Shown: one piece after another, positions 24,930-34,532 of the stretch
How positions within the stretch are numbered: position 1 is the first letter of the stretch
Layout of the letters: each line of letters opens with the position of its first letter
NCBI GenBank assembly: GCA_009772935.1
Contig: WOUR01000030.1
Location: forward strand, 1 to 64,000
Source: Rhodospirillaceae bacterium
GTDB taxonomy: Bacteria > Pseudomonadota > Alphaproteobacteria > Reyranellales > Reyranellaceae
Direction of reading: 5' to 3'
Length of the DNA: 64,000 nt
Made by a program: the position numbers and the translations under genes
The notes under the pieces: generated by a model
Databases searched by the model: none
The model's input: the letters and a program-made list of their open reading frames with translations, nothing else
What the model was told of the DNA's origin: nothing

Positions 24930-27900
24930 CTAGCTCGCGACCCCAGCGACGACCGCTGAATCAAGCCGGTGAACGTGCAACTGCTTGCCGAGTACATTGA
25001 CTGCAATATCCACGACATGAGCGTGATGCGTGAATAGGAGGACCTGCGTATGTTGAGCCAATTCTGCGATAGCACGCAGCATTGCCACCGTTCGCGCCTC
25101 GTCACTCGAGTCGAACAGATCGTCCGCCAGGAAAGGCATAGGTTCGACATCTCGAGCACGTCGCTCAAGTGCAGCAATTCTTAGTGACAGCCATAGCTGA
25201 TCACGTGTGCCAGTAGACATCCTCTTAACCGCGCACGAAGTTCCATCCCTTCGCCGTCCAACTATCGAGGGCCTATCCGGGTCTTCGTAGTCAACTTCCA
25301 GACCGGTGAAATCGTCCGGCAGGCGATCCCTCACGATATCGGCAAAGATGTTATTCGCTCGCTGAAGTAGCGGACCCTCATTTGACTTCCGGTACTGTTC
25401 GACCGTGCGGTCCAACAAGATTTGAGCGGCCCGCAAGCGGGTCCAACGCTGCGCTAACGCCTTAACCTCCTCGGCGATACCGTTGGCTTCCATTGCTGCG
25501 GTCGCGAACCCGGTCCGAGCTTCTAGAAGTCGGATATGCTGCTCTGCTGCCAATCGATCGGCACTTGCCTGCTTTACAGGCTCGTCCAACATCATCGCCT
25601 TCTGAGCGAGATCAGCAATCTCCGCCCGGATTACATCCACATTGGCCTCAACGACTTCGCTTCTCAACTCAATCTCGGGGATCTCGTCGCCCGCCTGCAG
25701 AAGTTCTTGTTCTGCCTCCGTCAACTGCTGCCTGGTCCGGTACTTGTGATCGGACTGATCAATCAGTTCGAGCACATCGGCATCAGCACCTACGCCTGCC
25801 TCTGTCCGCAGTTGGTCAGACTCGGATTTCGCTACTGTTAACATCTCGACGGCGCGAACATGAGCGCGATCGGCGGCGCTCGAAGCCTTGTCCGATGCCT
25901 CGATACTCGCCGCAATCTGTCGTGCTCTCTTGAGCCCCTCGAAAAGGACAGAAGGCCATTTGCTCCATTCCTGTCCTAGCCCAAGATTTGTTACAATGAG
26001 ATCGTCCAACTTTGCGATGAGTGCGCGAGCTGCCGCTTCATGTTCCTCTAGATCCTTGATCACCCCGTCGAGACGCCGCTCCGCCACTGACCTTTTTGAA
26101 TGCTCCTCCCGGATCGTTGCCCAGAGAGATAGGACAAGGCGGGTGGCGCTTGGCTCGGCATTTGTGTCCTGGCGGATGCCCCGCATTCCCTCTGTCCATC
26201 GGTGCAGGCAAGCTTCAAACTCCACCTTTCGTGCGTCGATTTCCGTCTTCGCTTGTTCCAGCTCGGCCTCTCGTTCGCCAATAGATGCTCTAAGACGGCG
26301 CTCCTCTTCCCAAGCAACTCGCGCCGTCTTCAGAACCTTTTCTACACTGCTAGCGAGCTGTTCGCTCGGAAGCGCCGAATCGACTGTAGCTCCGATGAGA
26401 CCTGAAGCGCGCAACAATGCAGCGCGTGCTAGACGCTCGTCTTCCCGCACGTCCGAGGCGGCGGCCTCGGCCAGACGACGAGCGTCGGCCGCAGCTGAAA
26501 CCTCTTTGACCCGAGCGAGCCATGATTTCATTACCTCGGGGTCGCCAATTGCCACTTTCTCCCAACCGGTCCGCTCCCATAATTTCTGCCACTCAGCCCA
26601 TTTCCGGGTCTGTGCGTCTTGCACTCGTTCAATTTCCACATTGCACTGGTCGATACTTGACTGCGTGCGCGCCCGATTGCGCAAGAGGGTCGGGAGCTCG
26701 CGATGTGTGACGTGTTGATCAACCAATTCATCTGCCCGAGTGACGAGGCGTTCATGCTCGGCGAGTTTGCTCTCCTCAACGCGGCCAACGCCGGCGGCCT
26801 CTCTAACCACCGCCCAACTCGCATCACGTGTGCCGCGTGCTATCCCTAGGGCCTCCGCACTCGGGATTGTGCCAGCTGCTGTTAGCGGTCTCAGATCGTC
26901 GTCAATCTCTCGTAGTGACGCGTTCTCTTTCCTCAGCTCGGCTTCCGCTTGCCGTTTCTCATCAGCAAGTTCGCGCAGTGTGGCCGCCGTGGCGGTCACG
27001 ACCTCGAACGAGGGAAACGCTGTACGCAAAAGCTTCTCTACCGTGCCTATCCAGGGCGCCAGACGGGTGAGTGCTGCCTCCTCTGCCTTCGTTGTCTCTT
27101 CGACCTGCCGAGTCGCATTGCGAGCGGCGCGCGTCACATTTCCAAAACCGGCAGAGGTCTTCCACTCCAGCTCAGCGTCCGCCGGATCATGCAATTTTCC
27201 AAGCTTTGCCAAGCGCTCCTGGTCACCTTCGAGTCCCTTATGAGCGCGGTCTTTCCGTTTGTTGGCTGCTTCAATTGCAGCATCGATCTTGCCTCTCTCC
27301 GCAATTAGCGCTTCGATTGCTGCGCAGGCGCTCCTCGTTGGTATTGCGGCCAGAACCTCCTCGAGGTCTACCTCACTTGCGATACCCAATTCCAAAAGCA
27401 GTTCGCGGAGTCGCTCGGTATGCTGAAGAATATCGCGGCCCAGCTTCAGCTTCGCATGCTGCTGATCGGCAATATTTGCTACCCTCTGATACAAATCCTC
27501 GATCGCGACGGTGTGGGCAATGAGGGGGCCCGCATCGGATGGTAGTGCCTGCCGTTCGCTTTTTAGCCTCCTTTGTTCCTCCACGGCTCTCTCTTCCGCG
27601 TCGGTCGCGCTCTGCAGCCTGGCCGCCGCCTTTTGCCATCGTCCGGCGAAATCTTTGGGCAGGTCGGGTGCGTTGGCCAGCGTCTCTTCGGTGGAACGAA
27701 GTCGATCAAGCCGCGGCAACACAAGCAGAACCCGTTGCTTGCGGTCCAGCGCACTGCGTTGTCGCTCAATTTTCCGCCGGTCATCACTAAGAGCGCCGAT
27801 CCTTGCCTCCGCGTCGGCGAAAGCTTTCTTAGCCTGATCCCATTCGTTCCTGCGTAGTGATGCCGTTTTCTGACGTGCTCTCGCTTCGTTGTAGGTAGCT

Positions 27901-28460
27901 TCCAGCTGCCAAAGTCGGGTGCTCTTTAGCTTACGACCGACGTGCGCGATCCCGTCAAGTTCTTGCTCCAATGCTTCGCGCACCGCAGCCAAGTTTGCAA
28001 AGCCGCTGGACGCCGCGAACAGACTTCGCCCTATATCGCCATCTGCCGAGAGAATGTGCTCTCCGCCAAGACGTAAGGCATCTTGGTCGAGCACATAAAG
28101 ATCCCCGAACGTGCGTCGATCCATCGCCCCCAAGAAAGGCAACAGCGCATCATCCTGAAGCTCGGTTCCATCTGGTCTGCTCAAACTCCTTGTTCGTCGT
28201 TTGGAACGCACGAAATCAAGGCGGCGCGTGCCGTCGCGCGTTGCGATCAAGGCGCCAAGACGGAGCTGATTCTTCTCAAAACGAAAGGCGTATGTCGTGC
28301 GATCGTCAATTCCGAAGATTAGATCGCTGATCGCTGTCCGAATCGTCGACTTCCCTGAAGCGTTCGGTCCGTGAATGAGGTGAATCCGCTCGCCGCCCAG
28401 ATCGAGTACTTTGTCTGCAAAATGCCCGAATCGCTCGAGACGAAGCTGCTCGAACTGCAT
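24930..28460 (-). CDS. YhaN/SbcC-like SMC-type ATPase
   Basis: This 1176-residue protein has an N-terminal ABC half with Walker A GPNASGKST (31-39), long coiled coils over about residues 180-960, and a C-terminal half with the signature MSTGTRDQLWLSLR and Walker B PFLADDLFD. No CxxC zinc hook is visible, which separates it from classical SbcC/Rad50 and fits the YhaN group. It shares one nucleotide with the upstream nuclease gene (TAATG), so the two form a complex-type pair that should process DNA ends in an ATP-dependent way. A gap of 159 bp separates it from the TerB gene on the same strand. Confidence 0.87.
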   Translation of the reverse strand: MQFEQLRLERFGHFADKVLDLGGERIHLIHGPNASGKSTIRTAISDLIFGIDDRTTYAFRFEKNQLRLGALIATRDGTRRLDFVRSKRRTRSLSRPDGTELQDDALLPFLGAMDRRTFGDLYVLDQDALRLGGEHILSADGDIGRSLFAASSGFANLAAVREALEQELDGIAHVGRKLKSTRLWQLEATYNEARARQKTASLRRNEWDQAKKAFADAEARIGALSDDRRKIERQRSALDRKQRVLLVLPRLDRLRSTEETLANAPDLPKDFAGRWQKAAARLQSATDAEERAVEEQRRLKSERQALPSDAGPLIAHTVAIEDLYQRVANIADQQHAKLKLGRDILQHTERLRELLLELGIASEVDLEEVLAAIPTRSACAAIEALIAERGKIDAAIEAANKRKDRAHKGLEGDQERLAKLGKLHDPADAELEWKTSAGFGNVTRAARNATRQVEETTKAEEAALTRLAPWIGTVEKLLRTAFPSFEVVTATAATLRELADEKRQAEAELRKENASLREIDDDLRPLTAAGTIPSAEALGIARGTRDASWAVVREAAGVGRVEESKLAEHERLVTRADELVDQHVTHRELPTLLRNRARTQSSIDQCNVEIERVQDAQTRKWAEWQKLWERTGWEKVAIGDPEVMKSWLARVKEVSAAADARRLAEAAASDVREDERLARAALLRASGLIGATVDSALPSEQLASSVEKVLKTARVAWEEERRLRASIGEREAELEQAKTEIDARKVEFEACLHRWTEGMRGIRQDTNAEPSATRLVLSLWATIREEHSKRSVAERRLDGVIKDLEEHEAAARALIAKLDDLIVTNLGLGQEWSKWPSVLFEGLKRARQIAASIEASDKASSAADRAHVRAVEMLTVAKSESDQLRTEAGVGADADVLELIDQSDHKYRTRQQLTEAEQELLQAGDEIPEIELRSEVVEANVDVIRAEIADLAQKAMMLDEPVKQASADRLAAEQHIRLLEARTGFATAAMEANGIAEEVKALAQRWTRLRAAQILLDRTVEQYRKSNEGPLLQRANNIFADIVRDRLPDDFTGLEVDYEDPDRPSIVGRRRDGTSCAVKRMSTGTRDQLWLSLRIAALERRARDVEPMPFLADDLFDSSDEARTVAMLRAIAELAQHTQVLLFTHHAHVVDIAVNVLGKQLHVHRLDSAVVAGVAS

Positions 28461-29713
28461 TACGAGCTCCCCGTTAGACGACCTAGCAGGATGTCCCGGG
28501 CGTCGTTCAGCGTGGCGTCGAGGATTGCATCCGGGTCAAGCACCTCTCCATCAGGTCCCTGTCCGACCAATTCAGCCAGCGAGGGCACCAGCTTATCGAT
28601 CACTTCCTTAATTTGTCCTGCAAGCAGCGTGCGTTCTTGTGTATTGGCTCGAATCCTTTCGACGGTACGCTCGACTTCGCTAACCACATCGCTATCTGCA
28701 ACCCTCCCCCCGCCCGATTGCCGTGTCGCCACTATGACTTGCTCGAACCAGAGATGATCGAGATCAAGCCCCGCCCGCTCTATCTCGGCCTCAAGCCACC
28801 CGTCTGCATCCGCCTTCAGGGCGAAGTGCAACGGCGTCGTTCCCGAGAGCACTAGCCGCGCGGCAACTGTTCTTCCCCCCGCCGCGTTCATTGCGTCGCG
28901 CAACCGTTCTTGTAGCATCCCTGCTAACTGGTCTTGAGTCGTGCATCCGGCTACGTCCACGTTGACCGTCGCCCATCGCACCATATCGAGCGGCACGTGT
29001 TCCACTTCGTTGATGCGGCCGTTACGGACGGTGACGAGTGTGGCGCCCTTCTCTCCGGCTTCGCTTAGAAATCGGGCCTGAAGATTTCCAGGGTAGACAA
29101 TCCACGGATCTCGATTCAGCTCGGTGCGCGCGTGAACATGGCCAAGTGCCCAGTAGTCGTACGATTTATCTCGCAGGTCCTGGATCGTGCACGGTGCGTA
29201 AGAGCGATGAGCCCCCGCATAACCTGTCACGGCGGTGTGCAGCAGCCCAATATTTAACATGCCGGGCACTGCCGCCGGATACTTGGCGGCGAGGTTCTCC
29301 ACAACGTCGCGCCGCGGATAGCTTTGCCCGTGAATCGCGACGCCAAGATCCTCGAACAACTCCGTACGTGGGGCCCGGTTCGAGAGCATCTTAACATTTG
29401 TCGGCATCGTCAGGCGGAGCTGGTTCTCGGCGTCGTGATTCCCTTGGATCATAACGACGCGGACTCCCTCACGATTGAGACGCGCCATCTGATCGGCAAA
29501 AAATAGAAGGCTGCCGTAGTCAGTATGCCCTCCATCCCAATTATCGCCGGCGAGTAGCAGCAGTTCGATCTTCTGTTCGATAACAAAATCGATCAGCCTA
29601 ACAAAGGCAGCGCGGGGTGCGCCGGCGATCTCCTCGGCTCGCTCACCAGCCCGTGCTCGGAGTCCTCTCAAGGGGCTATCCAGATGAATATCGGCTGCGT
29701 GTAGAAATCGCAT
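28460..29713 (-). CDS. YhaO/SbcD-like metallophosphoesterase nuclease
   Basis: This calcineurin-like phosphoesterase of about 417 residues has metal motifs HAADIHLD near the N-terminus, GDNWDGG, GNHD and the later GHVHAR. Domain order matches YhaO/SbcD nucleases that pair with an SMC-type ATPase. I start it at the ATG at 29713 because the family opens with the MRFLHAADIH strand; the frame itself stays open to a GTG at 29791. Its stop overlaps the start of the YhaN-like gene. It is the promoter-proximal gene of the whole minus-strand defence run. Confidence 0.86.
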   Translation of the reverse strand: MRFLHAADIHLDSPLRGLRARAGERAEEIAGAPRAAFVRLIDFVIEQKIELLLLAGDNWDGGHTDYGSLLFFADQMARLNREGVRVVMIQGNHDAENQLRLTMPTNVKMLSNRAPRTELFEDLGVAIHGQSYPRRDVVENLAAKYPAAVPGMLNIGLLHTAVTGYAGAHRSYAPCTIQDLRDKSYDYWALGHVHARTELNRDPWIVYPGNLQARFLSEAGEKGATLVTVRNGRINEVEHVPLDMVRWATVNVDVAGCTTQDQLAGMLQERLRDAMNAAGGRTVAARLVLSGTTPLHFALKADADGWLEAEIERAGLDLDHLWFEQVIVATRQSGGGRVADSDVVSEVERTVERIRANTQERTLLAGQIKEVIDKLVPSLAELVGQGPDGEVLDPDAILDATLNDARDILLGRLTGSS

Positions 29714-29791
29714 AAAAGGGGCCTTGTTCGCTGATGGCTCCATCGGCGAGATATCAGGTATGAACCCTGGCTTTAGGTTCTTGGTCCCCAC

Positions 29792-30019
29792 AATCTCGCG
29801 CTGACACTATGCCACGCCCTCTACCGGCTACCCAAATGAAATGGCCGCCGAGCAGCGAGGCTCAGCAGCCCTCAAGGTGGCCGTCTTAAGGTCGCGAACG
29901 CCAGTACGCCGTCATTTCCGACACCGTCTGGTCCCAGCTGGAAGGCAGAGAATCGCCGGTAGTGGTATCCGGATCATTTTGTGCAATCATAACGACGAGC
30001 CGAGCGAAGCGAGGACTGA
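29792..30019. other. Divergent intergenic region
   Basis: About 230 bp separate the YhaO-like gene (minus) and the KTSC gene (plus). It should hold the promoters of both, but I see no convincing -35/-10 pair or operator. Confidence 0.5.
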
Positions 30020-30229
30020 ATGGAATTGATACCTGTAGTGTCTTCGAACTTAAGCGCCGTCGGATACGATCAGGCCAATCAGTATCTCTATGTTCGATTC
30101 AAGAATGGATTGAACTACAGGTACCTGCAGGTTCCTCAATCTCTCTTTGACGCCCTGATGAAATCATCATCAAAGGGAACGTTCTTCAACGACAAGATCA
30201 AAGACCGCTTTAAGTTTGTTAAGCGGTAA
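30020..30229 (+). CDS. KTSC-domain protein
   Basis: This 69-residue protein is nearly all KTSC domain: SNLSAVGYD, the YLYVRFKNG strands, the Y-x-Y-x-x-V-P motif (YRYLQVP) and a C-terminal KSSSKGTFFN with the lysine-serine core that names the domain. The fold is thought to bind RNA or to link to lysyl-tRNA synthetase-like domains; cellular role is unknown. AGGA precedes the ATG at 30020. Its last 11 bp overlap the 3' end of the convergent OLD-type gene. Confidence 0.85.
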   Translation: MELIPVVSSNLSAVGYDQANQYLYVRFKNGLNYRYLQVPQSLFDALMKSSSKGTFFNDKIKDRFKFVKR

Positions 30230-32150
30230 TCGAATTCTCATGCTTGAGGATTTCATCACAAAGTTTCACAAGACCTTCGGATCGTTTGCCCGCATCCCAA
30301 GCGAATGACAACGCAGCTGCGATGTGTAAGGCGTTCTTGTGAAGACCGCCCGCCTGCCCATATTGCAAATCGGCCTTTGCCGAAAAGGTGGCCCATTCAG
30401 ACGGTCCAATATCTTGCTCGACTGCCGCACCTATGTTCGACGCCCACATGGTTACACCCCTCGCCCAAAGAGTATTCGGAGGGAAAGGGCTTTCCGATTG
30501 CAAATTCGCAACGATCAGAAGGGCCCGATTTTCCTTCTCGTGCATTGTCTTGCTGCCGTTCTTATCAGGCAGGTCTCCGTCCGAATCGAACACGGCATAC
30601 GTTGGGATTCCCATACATTTTGCAATGATGAGCGGTTGAAGCATCTCGCTCTTCTTGTTCGTCGCGACAATGTGGCAGCCTAGACGGCGGAATTCATCCC
30701 ATCGGCCAAGTATATGGAGATACGCGGATATGTACGCCACATCTTCAAGACCTTCCACCAACACGAGTCGATTGGTGAAAAACATCTCGTTCAACGACGG
30801 CTGCAAGGCCTGGTGAATCTTCGCCAATGTCCCTTCGGGCTTCTTTGGTTGTTCGCCGGTGGCCTTCGAAACCTCATTAGCAAGGTCGGCAAATGTCATG
30901 TTTGTAACATTCGAAGCCTTGGTCGTTTGATTTTTTCTCACCATCCGCACGTTCTCAAATCCCTCACCCGACACGAACGTGGGACTATGCGTAGTGACAA
31001 TGACTTGAGCGTTCCGAGTGCTCAGTGTTTGTAGAACAGACGATAGATGTCTGGCCTGCGGAGGATGTTGATATAGCTCCGGCTCCTCGCAGCCGAGTAT
31101 TAGCCGGGGTGCTCCCGCATCATTGCTCGTTGCAAGGACGTGCAGCAATGCGAGCAGATATGAACGCTGTAGTCCGTGCCCGAATCTTGTGATGTCGCCC
31201 TCAAAGGCGCCTTCTCCTGCAATGAGATGTGCAAGCGGCTCTTCTACTCGAACCGATCGGTCCGGGTCTTGGCGCCACTCGAGCTTCACACTTGCTTCAG
31301 GATGAGCCCATTCGATAAGCCGCGCCTTGAGCGATGTCGAAATGTCAGATAGTGCATGCTGATTCTTTGCAAGCAGTTCACGATACTGATCTTGCATCTG
31401 CTCCCGCAACGCTTTCACATCCTCGTCGAAATTAGTCTTCGCTCGAACAGTACGCGCTAGAAGCTTTCCCAGTGCAGTATTGCGCGCCTCCAATTGCTCG
31501 CTCGAAGCATCTTTGACTGCGGGCACATAGACCCATTGAACATACTTCGCGAGGCGGTTTTCACCTTTGGTGACACCGTAGAATTGATCTTCGCTGGGTT
31601 GAAGTTCGCACTCCAACGGACGGTCGGATTCGTATTTCCGAAGGGCGCTAATCATAGACTCCTTCGTTCCAGGCGCGGGTAGGTCGAAGTTAGTCTTTAA
31701 TAGGCTATATAGTTCCTTTAGCTCAGCTACGCGCTTTCCGTCTCCCTCAGCTCTGAAGAATGGAGCAAAGGCGGACATTCCAAGCCGTTGACCAAACTGA
31801 CGCACGACAGCTTTTCCCAAAGCCTTGTCGTAACCAGCCACTGCTGAGACGATGAGTTTTCCTTGGCGATAATAGCCAGCGAAGTCTTCTTGGGCTTCAA
31901 CGCTCAAGTCTGAGAACGTCACCGTCACTTCGACCGGATCGTCCGTATTCTTTAGGTGGAAATCTTCTGCATCCAACTGGCTCATGTCCGTGGTTGCGTT
32001 GTCACTCTCCCGAAAAAATACATTCAGTGCGCAATGGATCGTCGACTTGCCAGCCCCGTTTGGTCCGACAAGACACGTATAGTCATTGAACGGGATGGTC
32101 GCCTCGGCAAAGGACCTAAGATTCTTGATGTGGAGTGATTCGATTTTCAT
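30219..32150 (-). CDS. OLD-family ATP-dependent endonuclease
   Basis: This 643-residue protein has an ABC-type ATPase half with Walker A GPNGAGKST (29-37), an interrupted ATPase core closing with GCEEPELYQHP (Walker B) and a C-terminal Toprim nuclease domain with LVEGLEDVAY and AVFDSDGDLPD. This is the overcoming-lysogenization-defect architecture. OLD proteins stand alone (class 1) or pair with an SF1 helicase (Gabija/class 2). No UvrD-like gene is adjacent, and the nearest SF1 helicase is the remnant 12 kb away, so class 1 is the better call. GC content is visibly lower than in flanking DNA, consistent with acquisition. Confidence 0.87.
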   Translation of the reverse strand: MKIESLHIKNLRSFAEATIPFNDYTCLVGPNGAGKSTIHCALNVFFRESDNATTDMSQLDAEDFHLKNTDDPVEVTVTFSDLSVEAQEDFAGYYRQGKLIVSAVAGYDKALGKAVVRQFGQRLGMSAFAPFFRAEGDGKRVAELKELYSLLKTNFDLPAPGTKESMISALRKYESDRPLECELQPSEDQFYGVTKGENRLAKYVQWVYVPAVKDASSEQLEARNTALGKLLARTVRAKTNFDEDVKALREQMQDQYRELLAKNQHALSDISTSLKARLIEWAHPEASVKLEWRQDPDRSVRVEEPLAHLIAGEGAFEGDITRFGHGLQRSYLLALLHVLATSNDAGAPRLILGCEEPELYQHPPQARHLSSVLQTLSTRNAQVIVTTHSPTFVSGEGFENVRMVRKNQTTKASNVTNMTFADLANEVSKATGEQPKKPEGTLAKIHQALQPSLNEMFFTNRLVLVEGLEDVAYISAYLHILGRWDEFRRLGCHIVATNKKSEMLQPLIIAKCMGIPTYAVFDSDGDLPDKNGSKTMHEKENRALLIVANLQSESPFPPNTLWARGVTMWASNIGAAVEQDIGPSEWATFSAKADLQYGQAGGLHKNALHIAAALSFAWDAGKRSEGLVKLCDEILKHENSITA

Positions 32151-32331
32151 TTGTCTCCCCGCCGCCCGCGGTCCTCGCGAATTCTCATGGAGGACATAAC
32201 CTAGAGTGAAAACTTTCGCATATGCGCTAGCCTATTTGGCCGTGCGTATAAAGGCTTTGTAAGCGGCGCTCTTGGCCGTGGTGACCCGGCTCATCACGAT
32301 ACGCACCTCTTGGACTTGTGTGTGAACAAAC
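32151..32331. other. Intergenic gap
   Basis: About 180 bp lie between the 78-residue gene's end and the OLD start, AT-richer than average. It probably carries the OLD promoter; no motif can be named. Confidence 0.4.
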
Positions 32332-32568
32332 TCAGTGCAAAAGAGTGATTCGACACTGAGTTAGGCGAAGCTCTTCCATCATCGCAGCGACCACAGCTGC
32401 GTCTTGAGGCTTGTCGACAAAGACGACGTTCATCGTTGCGAATGTGGCATCGGCAACGGGCGGCTGGTACTCGATAAAAGACACGCCGCGATGTTCTTTG
32501 AGGCTGTCGAAATACAGCTCTTCGCGCGCTGGCGGTGACGCGGGCTTGTCAGTTGGTGCTTCTGTCAT
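32332..32568 (-). CDS. 78-residue third gene of the AbiE-type operon
   Basis: This small protein, acidic in its first half, has a central strand pattern (VSFIEYQPPV, NVVFVDKP) and a helical end. I recognise no family. It begins inside the stop of the AbiEii-type toxin gene (ATGA), which argues for a real, coupled gene. Type IV AbiE systems usually contain only two genes, so a third coupled member is notable. Confidence 0.62.
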   Translation of the reverse strand: MTEAPTDKPASPPAREELYFDSLKEHRGVSFIEYQPPVADATFATMNVVFVDKPQDAAVVAAMMEELRLTQCRITLLH

Positions 32569-33476
32569 TCACCCAGCACCTCCCGAAGGCGCTCCAGGAG
32601 CGTATCCCGCTTTTGCCGGGAGAGCTTGTCCAGATTCTGCTGACGCCATCTCACGGCTGGTAAAGAAGCTGCCTCAGGCACGCCGAGCAATGGCCACTCT
32701 GGCGTCCCGCGCTTGAATGACATCAGGAAGGCCCGGTGGTCTTTCGGCATGCCGCCGACCATGACCTGAATGATTTCCTCGCGGACAGCGAGCAGCTCCT
32801 CGAGGGCAATGGGTTTCTCGGTCATGCCCTCAAAGCCCCGCAGGAACTCTTCTTTGATCGGCTTTCGCGTCGGGGCTAGCACTTCCGACATCGGCCGCCC
32901 GTGGCTCAGCAGGTAGACGATAAACGCGCGACAGATGTCATCGCTGATGCCTTCATTGGCAAGCAGGTCGCGCACGTCAAAGAGATCGCGTGGATGCTGG
33001 CGGTCGAGCGCCGCGACGATCTTTCCGGCATAGAGGTCCGGGAAGGAGACCACCCTCATTTCAGCGAAGCCGAAGGCCTCCTCTACGGCGGCGGACACAG
33101 CCCGGACTTCCGGCTCGTAGACACAGCCGCGCAAGACCGGTGTCACTTCAATCTTGATCTGCGCCCCGTTAGCGCGGAGTAACAGCTTCAGGATTGCACC
33201 CTCTGCCCTCGATGGGTTCACGCGCGCGCCGGGGATTGCTTTGACGATTCGCTCCGAGATGCGCGTCATCGCCGCGTCAATTGCCTTGAGGGACTGGTCG
33301 CGCGGTTGGACCGGCAGATAGGTCAGGTCGATATCGACCGACAGCCGAGGCATGTCCCGAATGAAGAGATTGATGGCCGTCCCGCCTTTGAGGGCAAAGC
33401 AGTCTTCGGCCCCAATTAGCGGAATGGTTCGGAGGAGCAAGGCGACCTGACGCCGATACTGTTCTTCAAAGGGCAC
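32565..33476 (-). CDS. abiEii: AbiEii-type nucleotidyltransferase toxin
   Basis: This 303-residue protein of the nucleotidyltransferase superfamily has the motif LKGGTAINLF and the metal-binding DxD in SVDIDLTYLP (about 60-70), then a helical C-terminal region. AbiEii toxins act on nucleotides or tRNA and give abortive phage resistance when their antitoxin fails. I place the start at GTG 33476, 6 bp behind GGAGG and overlapping the antitoxin stop by 11 bp. The longer frame to 33515 would overlap by 50 bp. Confidence 0.87.
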   Translation of the reverse strand: MPFEEQYRRQVALLLRTIPLIGAEDCFALKGGTAINLFIRDMPRLSVDIDLTYLPVQPRDQSLKAIDAAMTRISERIVKAIPGARVNPSRAEGAILKLLLRANGAQIKIEVTPVLRGCVYEPEVRAVSAAVEEAFGFAEMRVVSFPDLYAGKIVAALDRQHPRDLFDVRDLLANEGISDDICRAFIVYLLSHGRPMSEVLAPTRKPIKEEFLRGFEGMTEKPIALEELLAVREEIIQVMVGGMPKDHRAFLMSFKRGTPEWPLLGVPEAASLPAVRWRQQNLDKLSRQKRDTLLERLREVLGE

Positions 33477-34314
33477 CCAGATCCTCCGGCACGGTGATCT
33501 GGTACGTGCGGTCAAGCTTGCCGCCCTTCACCAGCATGCGATTGCCGGTGCCAAGGTCGATTTGATCCTTCTTCAATTGTTTGAACCAGGCGTGCTTGTG
33601 GCGGTCGGCAAAAAAGAGGAAGAGCCGTTTGACCTTGACGCTGTGGCAATCGACCAGCAGCTTTTGTAGGCGGCGCGGGCTGAGGTTGGTCAGTCCTTCC
33701 ATGAGCTTGTCGACCTGATGGAAGCTCTCGTGCTGGGGCAGCTCGTCGAGCAACTCGAGGATGGCACGTTCCGGCGTCGACAGGGTCAGATGCCAGTCCC
33801 AAGGTCCCCATGACTGAACGGTGAGTCCACGCTGGAGTGGATCATTGCTGGATCTGGCATGCGCAAGCACGTTCACCGTAAGGCTGCTGATGCCGTAGGT
33901 GATCGGATCGTTCTTGAACAGCTTGCGGCTGTTGTGATGAACGAAGCGCACGTCCAGCGGAAGCTTGTCGAGCCAGGTCGGCAGCGGGCGCGGTCCGTAT
34001 AGATGAACTTCCTTCGTCTGCTGCGGAAGGAAGTGCGCGTAGCCCTGTAGATCAAGCGCGGTCCGGCCGCCGACAATGAACGGATGGTCAAGAAGGATGG
34101 TCTGAAGGGAGATGACGACCTGCTGCCAGCTCAGCGTGCCACGCGGACGTCGGAAGAGCCCCCTCGCTGGCTGTTCAAGCCAGCCGGTCGAGACGTAGTG
34201 ATTGAGGAGCTGACGCGAATAGCCTTTCTTCCTGAACCATGCAGAATGCGCGAGGAGCCCCTCCGGCAGCTCCCGTTCCAGTTTGTTTAGAAGATTGTTA
34301 TTTCGTCCAGTCAT
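33466..34314 (-). CDS. abiEi: AbiEi-type antitoxin
   Basis: This 282-residue protein has the winged-helix N-terminus of AbiEi antitoxins (LNHYVSTGWLEQPARGLF with the expected RG-turn) and the C-terminal AbiEi_3-type region (FIVGGRTALDLQG, then ILELLDELPQHESF). The antitoxin represses its own promoter and neutralises the downstream toxin. The ATG at 34314 is chosen; no ribosome-binding site precedes it and the message could be nearly leaderless. A TTG three codons earlier is the alternative. Confidence 0.85.
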   Translation of the reverse strand: MTGRNNNLLNKLERELPEGLLAHSAWFRKKGYSRQLLNHYVSTGWLEQPARGLFRRPRGTLSWQQVVISLQTILLDHPFIVGGRTALDLQGYAHFLPQQTKEVHLYGPRPLPTWLDKLPLDVRFVHHNSRKLFKNDPITYGISSLTVNVLAHARSSNDPLQRGLTVQSWGPWDWHLTLSTPERAILELLDELPQHESFHQVDKLMEGLTNLSPRRLQKLLVDCHSVKVKRLFLFFADRHKHAWFKQLKKDQIDLGTGNRMLVKGGKLDRTYQITVPEDLGAL

Positions 34315-34532
34315 ATTTGACAAATTAGCATAGATCCAAACAAGCTCAAAGTTTGATCTTGGGATGATATGACAAGTGCAGCTTGACCTAACCTCAAATA
34401 GGTAAACTGACCCAAGTACCTATCCATTTGCCGCTGCAGAACTATTCGCTCGAGATGGACTGAAGTCCTTCGATGGCTTGCCGCGCTTCGACATTGTGTA
34501 GCTCAGCGCTTCGATGTTCTGCCGCGAGCATG
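34315..34532. other. Intergenic AT-rich region before abiE
   Basis: This 218-bp AT-rich gap probably carries the abiE promoter and operator. A frame at 34442-34669 on the minus strand partly fills it but runs out of frame over the integrase 3' end. Its last 30 residues look protein-like, so a small gene or a shifted integrase tail cannot be excluded. Confidence 0.4.

Noticed and set aside
30219..32150. Gabija (GajA)
   Set aside because: No UvrD-like GajB gene is next to the OLD gene; the only SF1 helicase is a truncated gene 12 kb away.
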